Positions 10,299 through 21,549 of a stretch of 43,949 nt of DNA are shown piece by piece (position 1 is the first letter of the stretch; each line of letters starts with the position of its first letter). The stretch comes from Willaertia magna. Taxonomy: Eukaryota > Heterolobosea > Eutetramitea > Acrasida > Naegleriidae. The position numbers were made by a program, and so were the translations under genes. The DNA is taken from positions 1 through 43,949 of the forward strand of contig CADWAF010004652.1 of the NCBI GenBank assembly GCA_902984215.1. The letters are read 5' to 3'. Below the pieces are notes generated by a model, which was not told the origin of the DNA, searched no databases, and was given only the letters and a program-made list of their open reading frames with translations.

Positions 10299-13200
10299 AT
10301 GAAATTATTATTTGAAAGACTTCCTGCACAGCATTGCTTCGTGTGTCTTTTTGTTTACATTAATTACTTGTTGTTTGGGATAAGGTTGGATATCTTTTCC
10401 AGTAGGATGAGAGGAAAAATTGACAAAAGAAAAATATTTAAAAAAATAAATGAAGGTCAGAAGATGATTTACAAAGATAACGCAAATGTCAACGACAAGT
10501 GCCACCGAAAATTCTTCAATTCCTCTTTTTCTTTTAAAAAATTTATATTTTCACAATTAATTTATTTCACAATTTTATTGGTATACTTTTCCTCTCCAAT
10601 TTCTTCTTCTCTTTTTGTTCCGACAATCGATCACAATAATGTAAAAACATTTATTGATAGTCTTTCCTATCCACCAAATGAAGAAACATCATTTCTTGGA
10701 AGATATATCACAAATAATATAAAAAACACTAAAGAAATAGTTGGTACCTCTGATCTAATTGCTGATATGCCACCTCCTCGCTTTTCTGTTTATAATATCC
10801 ACAAGATTATCGTTGCTAGATTTGGTAATTCTAACAACGATTTCTTCCAATATATTGCTTCAAAGAGTCACCCAACAATAAATTTCTATTTTGCGACAAT
10901 TGTATCAAAGAATGAATTTTTAAATGTTGAGTGCAATACAACTTTGAATAGTTTAGATCCAAGTGCCAACGCTCTTGTTTCAACATTAATTATTGGTAAA
11001 TATAATCTTGAAGAAGAAAGAGTTGTTTGGGCATCAAGAACACCATTATTAAATTATATTGGCAAACCATTTATTTACATTATGGAAAAAGATGAAATTG
11101 TTGTAACATATAATTCAGAAGATGACAGAGGAATATTTTCTAAAATATTTCTAAAATTAGAAGGTGAAACAAATAGTGAACCATCATTTAAAGTGTTATC
11201 TAATTCTAAAGAAAACGAATTAGTTTTAGAGGGTACATTAGAAAGATTTAAAAAAGGAAATGATGAAGGATATATTTTATATGGTACAAGTGCTTCTAAA
11301 TCTTTAAATACAAATTTCTATTCAAAAGTAGAACAAGGTTTAACTTATGAAGAAACAATTATTTCAACTTATGGATCTAATGGAATAGCAAATGGTTGGA
11401 ATATGAAATTAATTTATGTCAACAAAGAAGTATTTGATCTTCTTTCTTTAAAGATAATTGCACCTAAAGAATCAAACTATTCAATTATTACTTGTATTAA
11501 TTTTATTGGTGCTGCAAATTTAAGAGCTATTTCAACAGATGGTCTTTTTATTTATCAACCATATTATTTAAATGGTGAACATAATATTTATAGAATTAGT
11601 ACTAAATATTGTGCTGCAGGTATTTTTACAATAGATGAAAAGGGTGTTTTAAAAGAATTATTTAGTTTACATGCTTATCCAATTAATAATTCAAGTTTAG
11701 CTAAAATTCATGTGAAAGGATTTTATTTTAATTATGAAGAAGATTCTTTTACAATATTAGCATATATCTCAGGTATAATTGGTTATTGTAAAGGTTCAAA
11801 TGGTTTTCCAGTTAAATGTAATCATGTCACTTTAGGTATTACACAAGGTTATGTTATATTTAAATATAAGAATGGTGTAGATGGAGTTAAAGGAACAATA
11901 GTTGACATGATTGATGAAAATCCATTAGTTTTTGGTAATTATTATATTGGAAAGAGACTTGATTATGATGGAGAGGATAAAGCAATATTTAGGATAGAAA
12001 CATTTGATATTACTAAAGGAACTCATATTGATTCTAAAAGTATAACAATTGAATGTGAAAATCCTTATGATTTAGTATTTGATTTATTTTATATGCCTAG
12101 AAGATATTTAATGTTGAAAGGTGTCAGTCAAACAAATACATTTTTGTTAGTTGATGGGAAATATAAAATTAGTTCTCCAAATCCTAATGTTAGAAATGAA
12201 ATGGATAATCCTGCTTTAGAGACAGTTTTTATGTTATATTTAAATACACATCCACCTAGTGACGGTTATGATGAATATTGTAAATCAAATCTAACAATCT
12301 GTCGTGCAGTAAGTATCATTGAATTAATTATCTAACTTTAAAATATAGAACCAAACTGAAGAAATTTGTAGTTTAAGAGGATATTGTACCACAGATGGTA
12401 ATTGTAATTGCCAAGTATGGTATGGTGGTGTGTACTGTCAACATTATTATTTTTATGTTTTTTGGATTATATTTGGAATTACAGCTGGTATAATAATTTT
12501 CTCAACTGGAAGTACATCAACAATTATTGGAATGGTTTCAATAAATAGAATAAAGAAAAGATTAAAAAGATTAAGAGAAAAAGAAGAAGCAGAAAAACAA
12601 TTAGAATCTAAATTATTACAATATTCAGGTTTACAAATTAATAATATTGATTTAAAGAGTTGGATTCTTCCTTTTGAGGAATTAGTTCTTTCAAAACAAA
12701 TTGTTGGTGAAGGTATAGATGGTATTATAGTTAAAGGTAAATGGAAAGGAATAGAAGTTGCTGTAAAGAAAGTTAAATTACAACAAAAAGATGATGATGA
12801 AATTAATTTAATAGAAGAAAATAATAAATTGAAGGACAATTTAATTACAATTAATACTAAAGAAGGTGAAAAGACATTTGAAATTGACAAACATTTAGAA
12901 AGAGAGGCAACCATTCTATGTCGATTAAGACATCCACATATTTTAAGATTCTGGGGAATATCATTTAATGACATTGATCAATTTTTAATTACTGAATTAT
13001 TATCATCTAATTTAGATAGAAAGATTAAAGAATGTCAAAAAGGAAAAGTTTATTTTCCTTTTATTCAAAAAGTAAACGTTTTGAGAAATATTGCTAATGC
13101 AATGAATTATTTACATGAATTTAATCCACCTATTATACATAGAGATTTAAAACCTTCTAATATTTTAGTAAGTACAATAATTATTTGTTTTAGTAACACA

Positions 13201-13762
13201 ATTAAAGTTATATGAAGAACAAAAGACAACAAGTAAAGTGATTACAAGAATTAAAGCTAAAGTATCTGATTTTGGTTTTAGTAGACATTTACAACAAGAT
13301 CAAAATATGACAGGAAATATAGGTACATTAGTTTATATGGATCCAATTTTATTAAAGGGAGAATTGAGATATACAGAGAAATGTGATGTTTATAGTTTCT
13401 CTATTTTAATGTATGAATTATTCTTTGAAACACAACCTTATAGATCTTCATCAAAAGTAGGTGAATATCAAGAAGTATTTAATATTTATACAACACTTCC
13501 TCCAAAAATTGTTAATGATGGATTTAGACCCAGAATACCATTTTCAATTAAAACTTTAGAAAATATTGCTGATTGGATGGATAATAATTTACAATTGGTA
13601 AATGAAAGAATTATTGATCCAAAATATTTAGCTAAATCCATTCAGACTTATATTCAATTAATGAAGCAGTGTTGGAATGGAAATCCTAATGAAAGACCCA
13701 GTTTTAGGGTAATTGAAGAAGCATTATCACAAATACTTAATGTAGAACAAAATAATAATTAA
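10299..13762 (+). CDS. Receptor-like TKL protein kinase with EGF-like stalk
   Basis: Three exons, 10299-12308, 12349-13167 and 13208-13762, with two 40-nt introns. The full product from the first ATG is 1127 aa. The first ATG is only 32 nt from the Rab18 start, so Met37 (10407) or Met56 (10464) may be the true start. A hydrophobic signal segment lies near residues 83-105. The long extracellular region (to about 670) matches no family I recognise. A short Cys-rich EGF-like motif follows (about 677-700), then a transmembrane helix (about 703-735) and a basic juxtamembrane segment. The kinase domain runs from about 785: glycine loop GEGIDG, VAVKK lysine near 808, HRDLKPSN near 934 and DFG near 964, with a TKL-type ERPSF near the end. 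The APE glutamate is replaced (YMDPILL), which may alter activation-loop anchoring. Likely a surface sensor that phosphorylates Ser/Thr or Tyr. Ligand unknown. Confidence 0.85.
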
Positions 13763-13787
13763 ATTTATTAGTTATTATACAATAAAT

Positions 13788-16700
13788 TTATCTATTTCTT
13801 AAATCTGCTTGTCTTTTTAATTCAGCTTCAATTAGAGGTATGAATTTCTTTCTTTGTAAGGCAATCTTGTCATGTGTAATTTTTGAAAAGTTAAATGCTG
13901 TTTTCATAATCTTTTGACAATCAAAACTTGTTTTAATTAAATCTTGCATTGTCAATAAACATTCAGCCATATCTTTACATTTCAAGAAAATATCTTGATT
14001 TAATTTTAAAACAGCTAAAATTCCTCTAAATAACATTTGACTACCAAAACATAAGAAACAATCCCAAAATCTTAATGTTGTTTCAATTGGAAAATCTACA
14101 GTAAATAATTTCATAAAGAATGACATTGTAAATGTACTAATGTCAAATTCTAATGATTTAAAATGATTTGCTAATTTTGATAAATTCATATTTAATAATT
14201 CATCAAAAACAAAAGCATCAACTAATACCCCCTTTAATTCAGGTGAATAATAATTAGCAGGTAAATAATCTTCTACAACACTAACAAATAACCAAAATAC
14301 TTCTTCTTCAGATAAATGTAATAACATCATACCAACAATAAAGTTAAATGCTTGACAATATGAAACTAATGGATTTCTCCAACTATATGCAATTAATATT
14401 CTACGCATAGCTGCTAATACTTTGTCATCATTAAAATATGGATGATGTACATAAGTTCTTCTTAAATCTTTTTCAATTTGATCAATCCACGGTGTTTTAG
14501 ATTGTGAAATGTGTACACTCAATATCTTTTTGTAATACCCAGTATCTATATAATAAATTGTAAAATATTTAATAAATTAATAAACAAATACTTACTTTCA
14601 TTTAATTTTTGTTGAGCTCCAGATATTTCCATCCATACTTTTGGTCTAAAAGAAGAATGTATTCCATACTTTTTAATTAAATTTTTAATACTACTACTTC
14701 CACTTGTAATTTCAGTTAATTTCTTTTTATTCCAAGCTTTTTTAACTTTCTTAACTTCATCATCATAATTCTTTTTCCAATGTTTATAAATCTTCTTTTC
14801 ATTTAAATTATCAGGTTCAGGAAAGCCTAAATTTTCCATTGTATAATATTTTCTATTTTGTAAAAGTAAATTTCCTTCCTTTAACATTTTACTGAACTTT
14901 TCAATCTTTTCTAATTCTTGATATTTCTGTAAACAATAATCATTAATTGCTTGAATTTGTTGATGGGCTTCTTGTAAACTTTCAAAATCACTACAATTTG
15001 AATCAGTTTGTTTATAAGCCATTTCTTGTAACCAATTACTGTAGAACGATACTCTTTCAATTAAAAAGTTTAATAATAAATCTGATAGTTTTAAATCTTT
15101 ACTTTGTAATAAATTGTTATTTAATAATGTCACATTTAATTTACTACATTCTCTATAGTAATTATTTAATAATTCTGATAATTCTTTGGAAACATATTTA
15201 TCAAAGAAATTGTTGTATAATGTATTACAACTTTCAATATCTGTTAATGTTTTCAATAATTTTTCTAAGTTATTACAAAATGTTTTATATAATCTTAATG
15301 TTGGTGTTCTTTTTAAAATTATTCTACCAATTTGTATATCGTTAATATGATTATATCTTTCAATCTCTTTATTTTCGTCATCTCCTTCTTCTAAATATGC
15401 TTCTAAATAGTTTTTAAGTTCTGTAAATAAATCTCTATTAATCATTTTAATACAATCTAAATCACTAAATATTTCGGAATGTGATTTTCTACCAATCCAT
15501 GTTTTAACACTTTCATTTGCAATTAAATTTCTATCTATTACTTCTAATGTACTTAAATAAATCTTTTCAGTTTCATAAAATAATAATATTTGATTAACCC
15601 TTCTTTCAAGTGGAATATATTCAAATGGTAATTTAGTTGTTGGTCTCTTTAAAGAATGTCTATTACTATTTCTTGGACTGATTGAATTGACTGAATTTCT
15701 TGGAGTGACAGATAACTCATCTGTCATTAATAAATCATTATCCATTGTTTGGAAATCATCTTCATAAATATTTTGTAATAACATCATATCATCTCTTTCA
15801 GTTTCTGTATCAAATACCTCTTCTTCTTCCTCTTCTTCTAACGGTACTGTAGTATCTCTTATTGTTGTTTCATCATAAGTTGAAGAATCATCAGTTGGAA
15901 GACGTTCAGTATCAACATCTATTGAATCTTCTATTGTCAGACGTGGTGGTTCATCTTTTGGTTCTTCTACTTCTTCTTGAATAACTTCTTCAACTTTGAC
16001 TTCTTCTTTAACAATTACTTCTTCCTTCAATGGTTCTTTAATTTCTTCTTTAACTATTGGCTGTTTAACTGGCTCCTCCTTCACTTCAACTACAGGTTCA
16101 ATAGTTTTAACTTCTTGTTTGACCTCAACTTTAGGTTCAACTTTTTCTACAACTTCAGGCTCTACCTTTTGGTCAACTTTAATCTCTTGCTTTTTCACTA
16201 CAATCTCTTCTTCAACAGGTTGTTTAACTTCAACTTGTTTGATTTCTTCTTGTTTCACTTCTTTTTTAATTTCTTGTTTGATTTCTTCTTTCACTGGTTG
16301 TTTAACTTCTTCTTTTTTAATCTCTTGTTCTACAACTACTTTCTTTGGTTGTTTAATTTCTTCTTTTACAACTTCAACAGGTTGTTTAACCTCAACTTCT
16401 TCTTTGAAAATAACTTTTGTTTCTTTCTTAGCTACTTCCTCTTCCTTCTTACTTTCTTCATTCTTAGTTTCTTTATTAACTTCCTGTTGTTTAGGCTTTA
16501 CTTCAATTCTTTTAACAGTAATTTCATCTTCTTGTTTTGCGAATTTTATCTTTGGAACTGTTTTCTTTGGTTCTTCTACAACAATTGTTGGTTTCTCAAT
16601 ACGTAATTGACCTTTTGTTTTCCTCTCAACAACAACAGGAGAAGATGGTGTTGTTGGTGTATTATTTACTGAACTAATCTTTACAGTATCTAATTTCTTT

Positions 16701-18692
16701 AAAATGTTTTCTGCTTGTTTTTGATGTTCTTTTGTAAAATCTACAACAATTGGTTCTTCTTCAACTTCTTTTGATTTTTCTTCTTTTTCTTCTTTCTTTT
16801 CTACTTTCTTTCTTTGAATAACCATTTCTTCTTCTTCTTCTTCTTCAGAATTATCATTTAATTCATGTTCATCAATATCTGGTACTCCTTCTTCTTCTTT
16901 TTCTTTCTTTCTTAATTGATGACTTACAATTTCATCTAAATCAGTACTTGGTAATAAATTAACTAAAGGTTTTAAACCACCAACTTGTTCAATTCTCTTT
17001 AAATTTTCATCTAATATCATTAAATTCCATAATGTATGAGCTGCCTTCTTTTTAACATCTTTAAAATCATAACCTTTTAGAATTTCTTTACTTGGTGATG
17101 ATGTATTACTTTGTAGAATTGCTAAATCTTCTTGGATTGAAACTAAATTAACTAAATATTCAATACCCCCTTCTTCTCTAATCTTTGTTGATGATTCATC
17201 ATCAATTGCCATATTAGTTAAAATATTTGATGCTTTTTCTGCTAATTTAATTTTATCTAATTGTTCTTTTCCTTCTTTACTTATTTTTAAAAAGTTAATT
17301 AAAATTGGAATACCACCCAAATCATAGATTTGTTTTCTATTTTCTTGTAAAATAGTTAAATTATTTAAAATTGTTAAAATATTTTCTAAAATAGTAAATG
17401 GTACAGCTGAATTAATCTTTTGTAAAAATTGTAAGCATTTTGTAATAATTTGAACTGGATGATTACCTATTTCTAATGCATTTGATTCAGTTAAAGATAA
17501 TGAACCTAATGCTCCTGATACTTTATAAAGCAAATCAAACTTATCAATTGTCATTATAAATAAATTACATAAAAGATCAACACCTCCTTTCTCTTTAATC
17601 ATTAAACGATCTTCCCTTGTATTGCCAGCCATATTCCATAAAATACCAGCACTACTTTTAATTTGATCAATATCTAAAATTCTATTCGTTTTAAAATCTA
17701 CAGAATTCTTTAATTCATTTAAACATTTCTGTATCATTTCGTTTCTATAATCTCCTAATAAATCTTCTTCTTTATCTTTATCTAAAGCTTCATCGTTATT
17801 TAATTTCTCTTCATCATCTTCTTCAGTATTACTAGAAGATGATACATTTGATAAAATTTGAATAATATTTGAAACATTCTTTTTAACATTAACTTCTTTT
17901 GATTCACTTAATTCAATTAACTTTTTTAAGAATAATTTAACCTTCTCATTTGAATTTTTAAATAAAGATTTCTTAATTGTTTCATTTAACAATAAATTCC
18001 ATAAACTTGCAGTTAAACCTTCTAATAAATCAGGTGGGATTTCATTTAAATTTATTTTTAATAAAATATCAATTAAAAAAGTTACAATTCCTAAACTATT
18101 CATCTCAGTTGAAATTTCTGGATCTAAAGCTAATGAAGAAATACAAATTAATAAATTATAAACTATATTTTTAATATTTTCATCAAATATTCCAGAATTA
18201 AAAAATTCTTTTAAATTTTCAACCATATAATTTAAAATATTATGATAAAAAGTTTTTTGTAATGTATTTGTTAAATAATAAATATTTTCTTTGTCTAAAA
18301 ATATATTTAAACAACAACTTGTAATATTTTCTAAAACAGATAAATCATCTTCTATTTGTGGATTTATTCTTTGTAAAATTACATCTATAGTTTTAGTTTC
18401 ACGTAAAGGCTTTCCGCTAGTTTCATGTACCGAGATATTACATAGCGTAGCACTAGCTCTCTTTCTAGTTAGAGCATCATCACTAACCAATAAGTTTTGT
18501 AGGGTTTCGAAGCCTTTGCACTTTAACAATTCTTCAACATCCTTTTCTGTATATTTTTAAAAAAAAAATTAAAAGGAAAAAAATTAGGATCCTACCTTCT
18601 TTCACTAATTTTTGAAGCATGCCAGCAATTTGTGCTCTCAGTTTATGATCTTTCGCATCCCTTTCACGTTTACATAAACCTTCAATATTCAT
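13788..18692 (-). CDS. Armadillo-RhoGEF-TBC (RabGAP) fusion protein
   Basis: Exons on the minus strand: 18692-18596, 18546-14596 and 14545-13788, with GT-AG introns of 49 and 50 nt. The product is 1601 aa. Residues about 30-580 are helical armadillo-like repeats (many NLL and LWNL motifs). A charged K/E/V/Q linker follows, about 580-930, with a repeated VKQPV / KEEIKQ pattern. About 1010-1220 resembles a DH (RhoGEF) domain: ETEKIYLSTLEVI as CR1 and LLLNFLIERVSFYSNWLQEM as CR3, where the usual PxQR reads LIER. About 1320-1560 is a TBC domain with both catalytic fingers, IEKDLRRT (arginine) and SYCQAFNF (glutamine). The intron join yields NTGYYKKILSVH, a normal TBC lead-in, so the domains share one transcript. 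Predicted to link Rho activation with Rab inactivation; no PH domain is seen. The TBC call is strong, ARM good, DH moderate. Confidence 0.82.
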
Positions 18693-18957
18693 TTTTTTTA
18701 ATAGTGAAATTGTCAATTAATTTGTGATTTTAATTATTTTTTATTTTTGAATAATCTGATTTGTGACGTTCCGTCCAAAACAAAGGGGGACCTTCCCGCG
18801 TCATTACTACAACCGATTTCGCACTACAAATTTTTCTTTGTGTAGAAATCGCCTTAAAACACCAAATTCATTAACCGTAATTATCAAAGATGGAAAACAA
18901 AATCTCGAACGCAAGGACCATCGTTTCGCTGCAGATAGAAAAAAAATTACCACCGTA
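18693..18957 (+). promoter_or_regulatory. Divergent promoter and 5' leader with hairpin and uORF
   Basis: This spacer separates the start codons of two divergent genes. It has a CRE-like TGACGT near 18764 and a GC-richer patch around 18765-18820. An imperfect hairpin spans 18814-18851, closed by CGATTTC and GAAATCG. A 22-codon upstream ORF (18890-18958) begins ATGGAAAAC, and its stop TAA shares one base with the start of the next gene (TAATG at 18956-18960). That arrangement suits termination-reinitiation. It could also be chance, or a sign that the first exon of the gene is misjudged. Confidence 0.4.
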
Positions 18958-19185
18958 ATGAATAACACACAAAACACGGCTCAAAAGCTACTTGAGTTAA
19001 AGAACATCCAGGCTCAAATTTTGAATGGTTTAAGAGATCATCTTAAAAAAGATGATATTTTTACTATGCTACGTAATAGTGAGGCAAACATGGTAGATGT
19101 AAACATGGTTTGGAATCGTCTCGAAAATAAGAACAGACACGCATTTCAAAGATATAGCAGTATGGTTGGAGATGATACCAATTAA
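18958..19185 (+). CDS. 75-aa helical protein, plant TIGR01589-like domain
   Basis: Small single-exon gene of 75 aa. The reading frame is open further upstream (to about 18763) but its first ATG is at 18958. The sequence contains an IQ-x-x-I-x-x-x-L start, a KKDDIFTML stretch and MVWNRLENKNRHAFQRY. That spacing matches, from memory, the short domain catalogued as plant-specific TIGR01589 (A_thal_3526), whose hallmark is a VW-x-x-LE-x-x-N-x-x-FF-x-x-Y motif. The function of that domain is unknown to me. It is predicted to be fully alpha-helical with no signal peptide or membrane segment, so probably cytosolic or nuclear. An upstream ORF overlaps its start codon. Homology is moderate; the gene being real is fairly likely because the motif is so regular. 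Confidence 0.6.
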   Translation: MNNTQNTAQKLLELKNIQAQILNGLRDHLKKDDIFTMLRNSEANMVDVNMVWNRLENKNRHAFQRYSSMVGDDTN

Positions 19186-19376
19186 TTTCCTCCAATCAAC
19201 AACCCATTCACACATATAATAATCTGATTTTCACGTGAATGTCAAAATAAACTAACTACTAGTTTCCCTTAAAGGATTCACCTCTGTTGCTTAATGTTTT
19301 GGTAGAACCATTCACTTTCCGTCTTCATAAAAGAAAAACCAAAACTGAGTAAGTGGCACCAGTTTTCATCATCAAC

Positions 19377-20106
19377 ATGTTTTTAATTCATAAATTGGAA
19401 ATTTCTGAAAAAAGACAAAAGTCTAAAGAGCCTCAAACAAATCGCACCCAACAACACTCCAAGGAAAAAATGCAGCAAGAAAATCTCTTAAAATTAAACC
19501 AGGCAAAAGATTATCTTGCAAAACATAGAATAAAAGAAATTTACAGCAGATTAATAAATGAATTAACTCAACACAGACCAAACAATCCATATGATTACAT
19601 GGTTAATAGACTGAAAGATATGAAAGTGAACGGGATTGACCATCCTATACAGGAAAGACCTAGAATAACTGCAATAATAACTAACGCCTCTGATGACTTT
19701 GAAGTTGTTCAAGCCTTAAAACATCTTGCAGTTGATATGAACATGAAATTGTAAGTAAACGAATCTATTTATTTAAAATTTGATTTTGTTACAAATACGT
19801 AGTATTAACGCTAAACAATTCCGATTTGACCCTAAAGAAATAAAAACTGAAATAGATGAATACGTGGAAACTACAAGCTATAAAGATTTTTTGGTATACA
19901 ACTACCCTAGAAATATTAAGGAAGTTGTAACGTTTGAAAAAGATTTCACAGAATTCGATAACTGTTTGTTTTTTAATTCTACGGAAAACAATAACATGGA
20001 CATTGATATTGTAAAACAATATTTTGAAAGTATAGATAAATTAACATTGATAAATGTAGATAAAGAAGAGGTATTATATCAAAAAGTAATTTCATATTTT
20101 AAATAA
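19377..20106 (+). CDS. RIIa-domain protein with degenerate adenylate kinase fold
   Basis: Two exons, 19377-19750 and 19803-20106, with a 52-nt GT-AG intron whose join reads MKFINAKQF. The product is 225 aa. Residues about 43-82 form an RIIa/DPY-30-like dimerisation-docking motif (YLAKHRIKEIYSRLINEL then HRPNNPYDYM). The rest follows the order of an adenylate kinase: strand PRITAII near 95-101, a YNYPRN segment (157-162) in place of the kinase GFPR, a following strand, and a final helix as in the kinase C-terminus. The glycine-rich P-loop is gone: residues about 102-107 read TNASDD. No ATP binding is expected. Related RIIa plus adenylate-kinase proteins occur in cilia and flagella, so an axonemal scaffold role is likely but inferred. 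Its stop lies 9 nt from the HDAC stop. Confidence 0.65.
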
Positions 20107-20115
20107 AAATACATT

Positions 20116-21421
20116 TTAAAATTCATCCTCAAATTCATTTTGATGTAATCTATACTTATCTAATGCTTTTTGTGATAACCTTTCATCTGGATCAAAATCA
20201 TCTTCATCTTCGCTTTCATAAAAAGTATCAGGTGGAACTTCTTGCAATTGAACAGATGGAGCGCCTTTAATTTGACTTAGATTTTCTAAAATAATATTCT
20301 TATGTTTTTCTAAATATTCATAAGTATTTAAATTTTCCATACTTGCAGGTGTTAAATGTAAATTGTATTCTGGTCCAAAATATTCAAAATAATCATTGTA
20401 TGGTAAATCACTTTGGATATCTTTGTCTAGTAAAATAGAAGTTTCATAAGTCCAACATCTAGCTACATTTCTAACGGTATATCCACCACCACCCAGTACT
20501 AATAAAGGTAATCCAAAATTTTTAACATATTCAACACAAGCTGCATGTCCCTTAGTAGTTAAATTAAAAGATCCCAATCTATCACCTGTTAATGAATCTG
20601 CACCACATTGTAATACAATTGCACCTGGATTGTAAACTTTAATAACTGTACCTATAATAGGTTTAAATATAGATAAATAACTTTCATCATCAATACCATC
20701 TTTTAATGGAAAATTCAATGCATAATATTTACCAGCACCTGCTCCAATATCTTTAATGTCACCTGTACCTGGAAAATATTGTTCACCAAATTTATGAAAT
20801 GAAACTGTCATAACTCTATCTGTTGTATAAAAGGCTTCTTCTACACCATCTCCATGATGAATATCAATATCAATATATAAAACTCTAGCATGATATTTTA
20901 ATAATTCTAAAATTGCTAAAACTATATCATTTATATAACAAAATCCACTAGCTTCATTCTTCTTAGCATGATGCAAACCTCCTGCCCAATTGACTGCAAT
21001 ATCACATTGATTATGATTTAATTTAACTGCTCCTCCAACACTTCCTCCAGCACTGATTTTACAAAATTCAAAAAGTCCATCAAATACTGGACAATCTTCT
21101 CCTACATTAAATGATTGTAATTGTTTTTGATATTCATGCATATTATCTGGAGTAGCCTTTTTCAAAAAATCTACATAGTCATCCGAATGAAATTTGCACA
21201 TTTCTTCTTCCGTTGCTGGATGTGGTCTCTTTTATTGTGTTAAAAAGGTTTACGGTTCAAATAAAACTTACATATACTTCTAAATGTTTATGTAATCCAT
21301 AATTAAGGAGTAAATTATGAGTCATCTTTACTCGGTGCGGTTTCATAGGATGTCCTTGTCCATAGTAATAATTTCCAACATCTGAATCATAAAAATATGA
21401 AACGACTTTGCGACTGCTCAT
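20116..21421 (-). CDS. HDAC1: Class I histone deacetylase (Rpd3/HDAC1 type)
   Basis: Two exons on the minus strand, 21421-21272 and 21228-20116, separated by a 43-nt intron exactly after codon 50. The product is 420 aa, slightly shorter than animal HDAC1/2. It removes acetyl groups from histone lysines using zinc. Visible hallmarks: [20 protein letters not shown] at the start, the paired catalytic histidines near 136-137 (GGLHHAKK), zinc ligands in DIDIHHGDG (Asp172, His174) and in GADSL (near 260), and the GGGGYT tyrosine loop near 299. The C-terminus ends with a short acidic tail (ESEDEDDF), as in animal HDAC1/2, which may be a casein kinase target. Likely nuclear, in a corepressor complex. 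All catalytic positions are intact. Confidence 0.95.
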
Positions 21422-21549
21422 TTTTTTTATTTAATTTTTTTAAGGCTTTGATTACAAAGTATAATCCACAATTATATGAGCAAAGAAGAATAACAAATCT
21501 TTGACTCGTTCCAATTGAATAAAGTTTATACAATATATTATTTAAATCT

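Noticed and set aside
10299..10463. Two competing kinase start codons (10299 and 10464)
   Set aside because: I kept the first ATG as the outer limit because sequence alone cannot decide; the alternatives are given in the entry.
12453..12974. 173-codon antisense frame over the kinase
   Set aside because: It lies opposite the conserved kinase domain with its glycine loop and lysine, and has no features of its own.
13168..13193. 26-nt intron ending at TTTTAG
   Set aside because: It would be shorter than all other introns here and is followed by a stop codon. The 40-nt form restores the kinase subdomain order.
15977..16610. Two long plus-strand frames, one Phe/Asn-rich and one Ser/Thr-rich
   Set aside because: Both are mirror images of the K/E/V/Q codon bias in the minus-strand linker.
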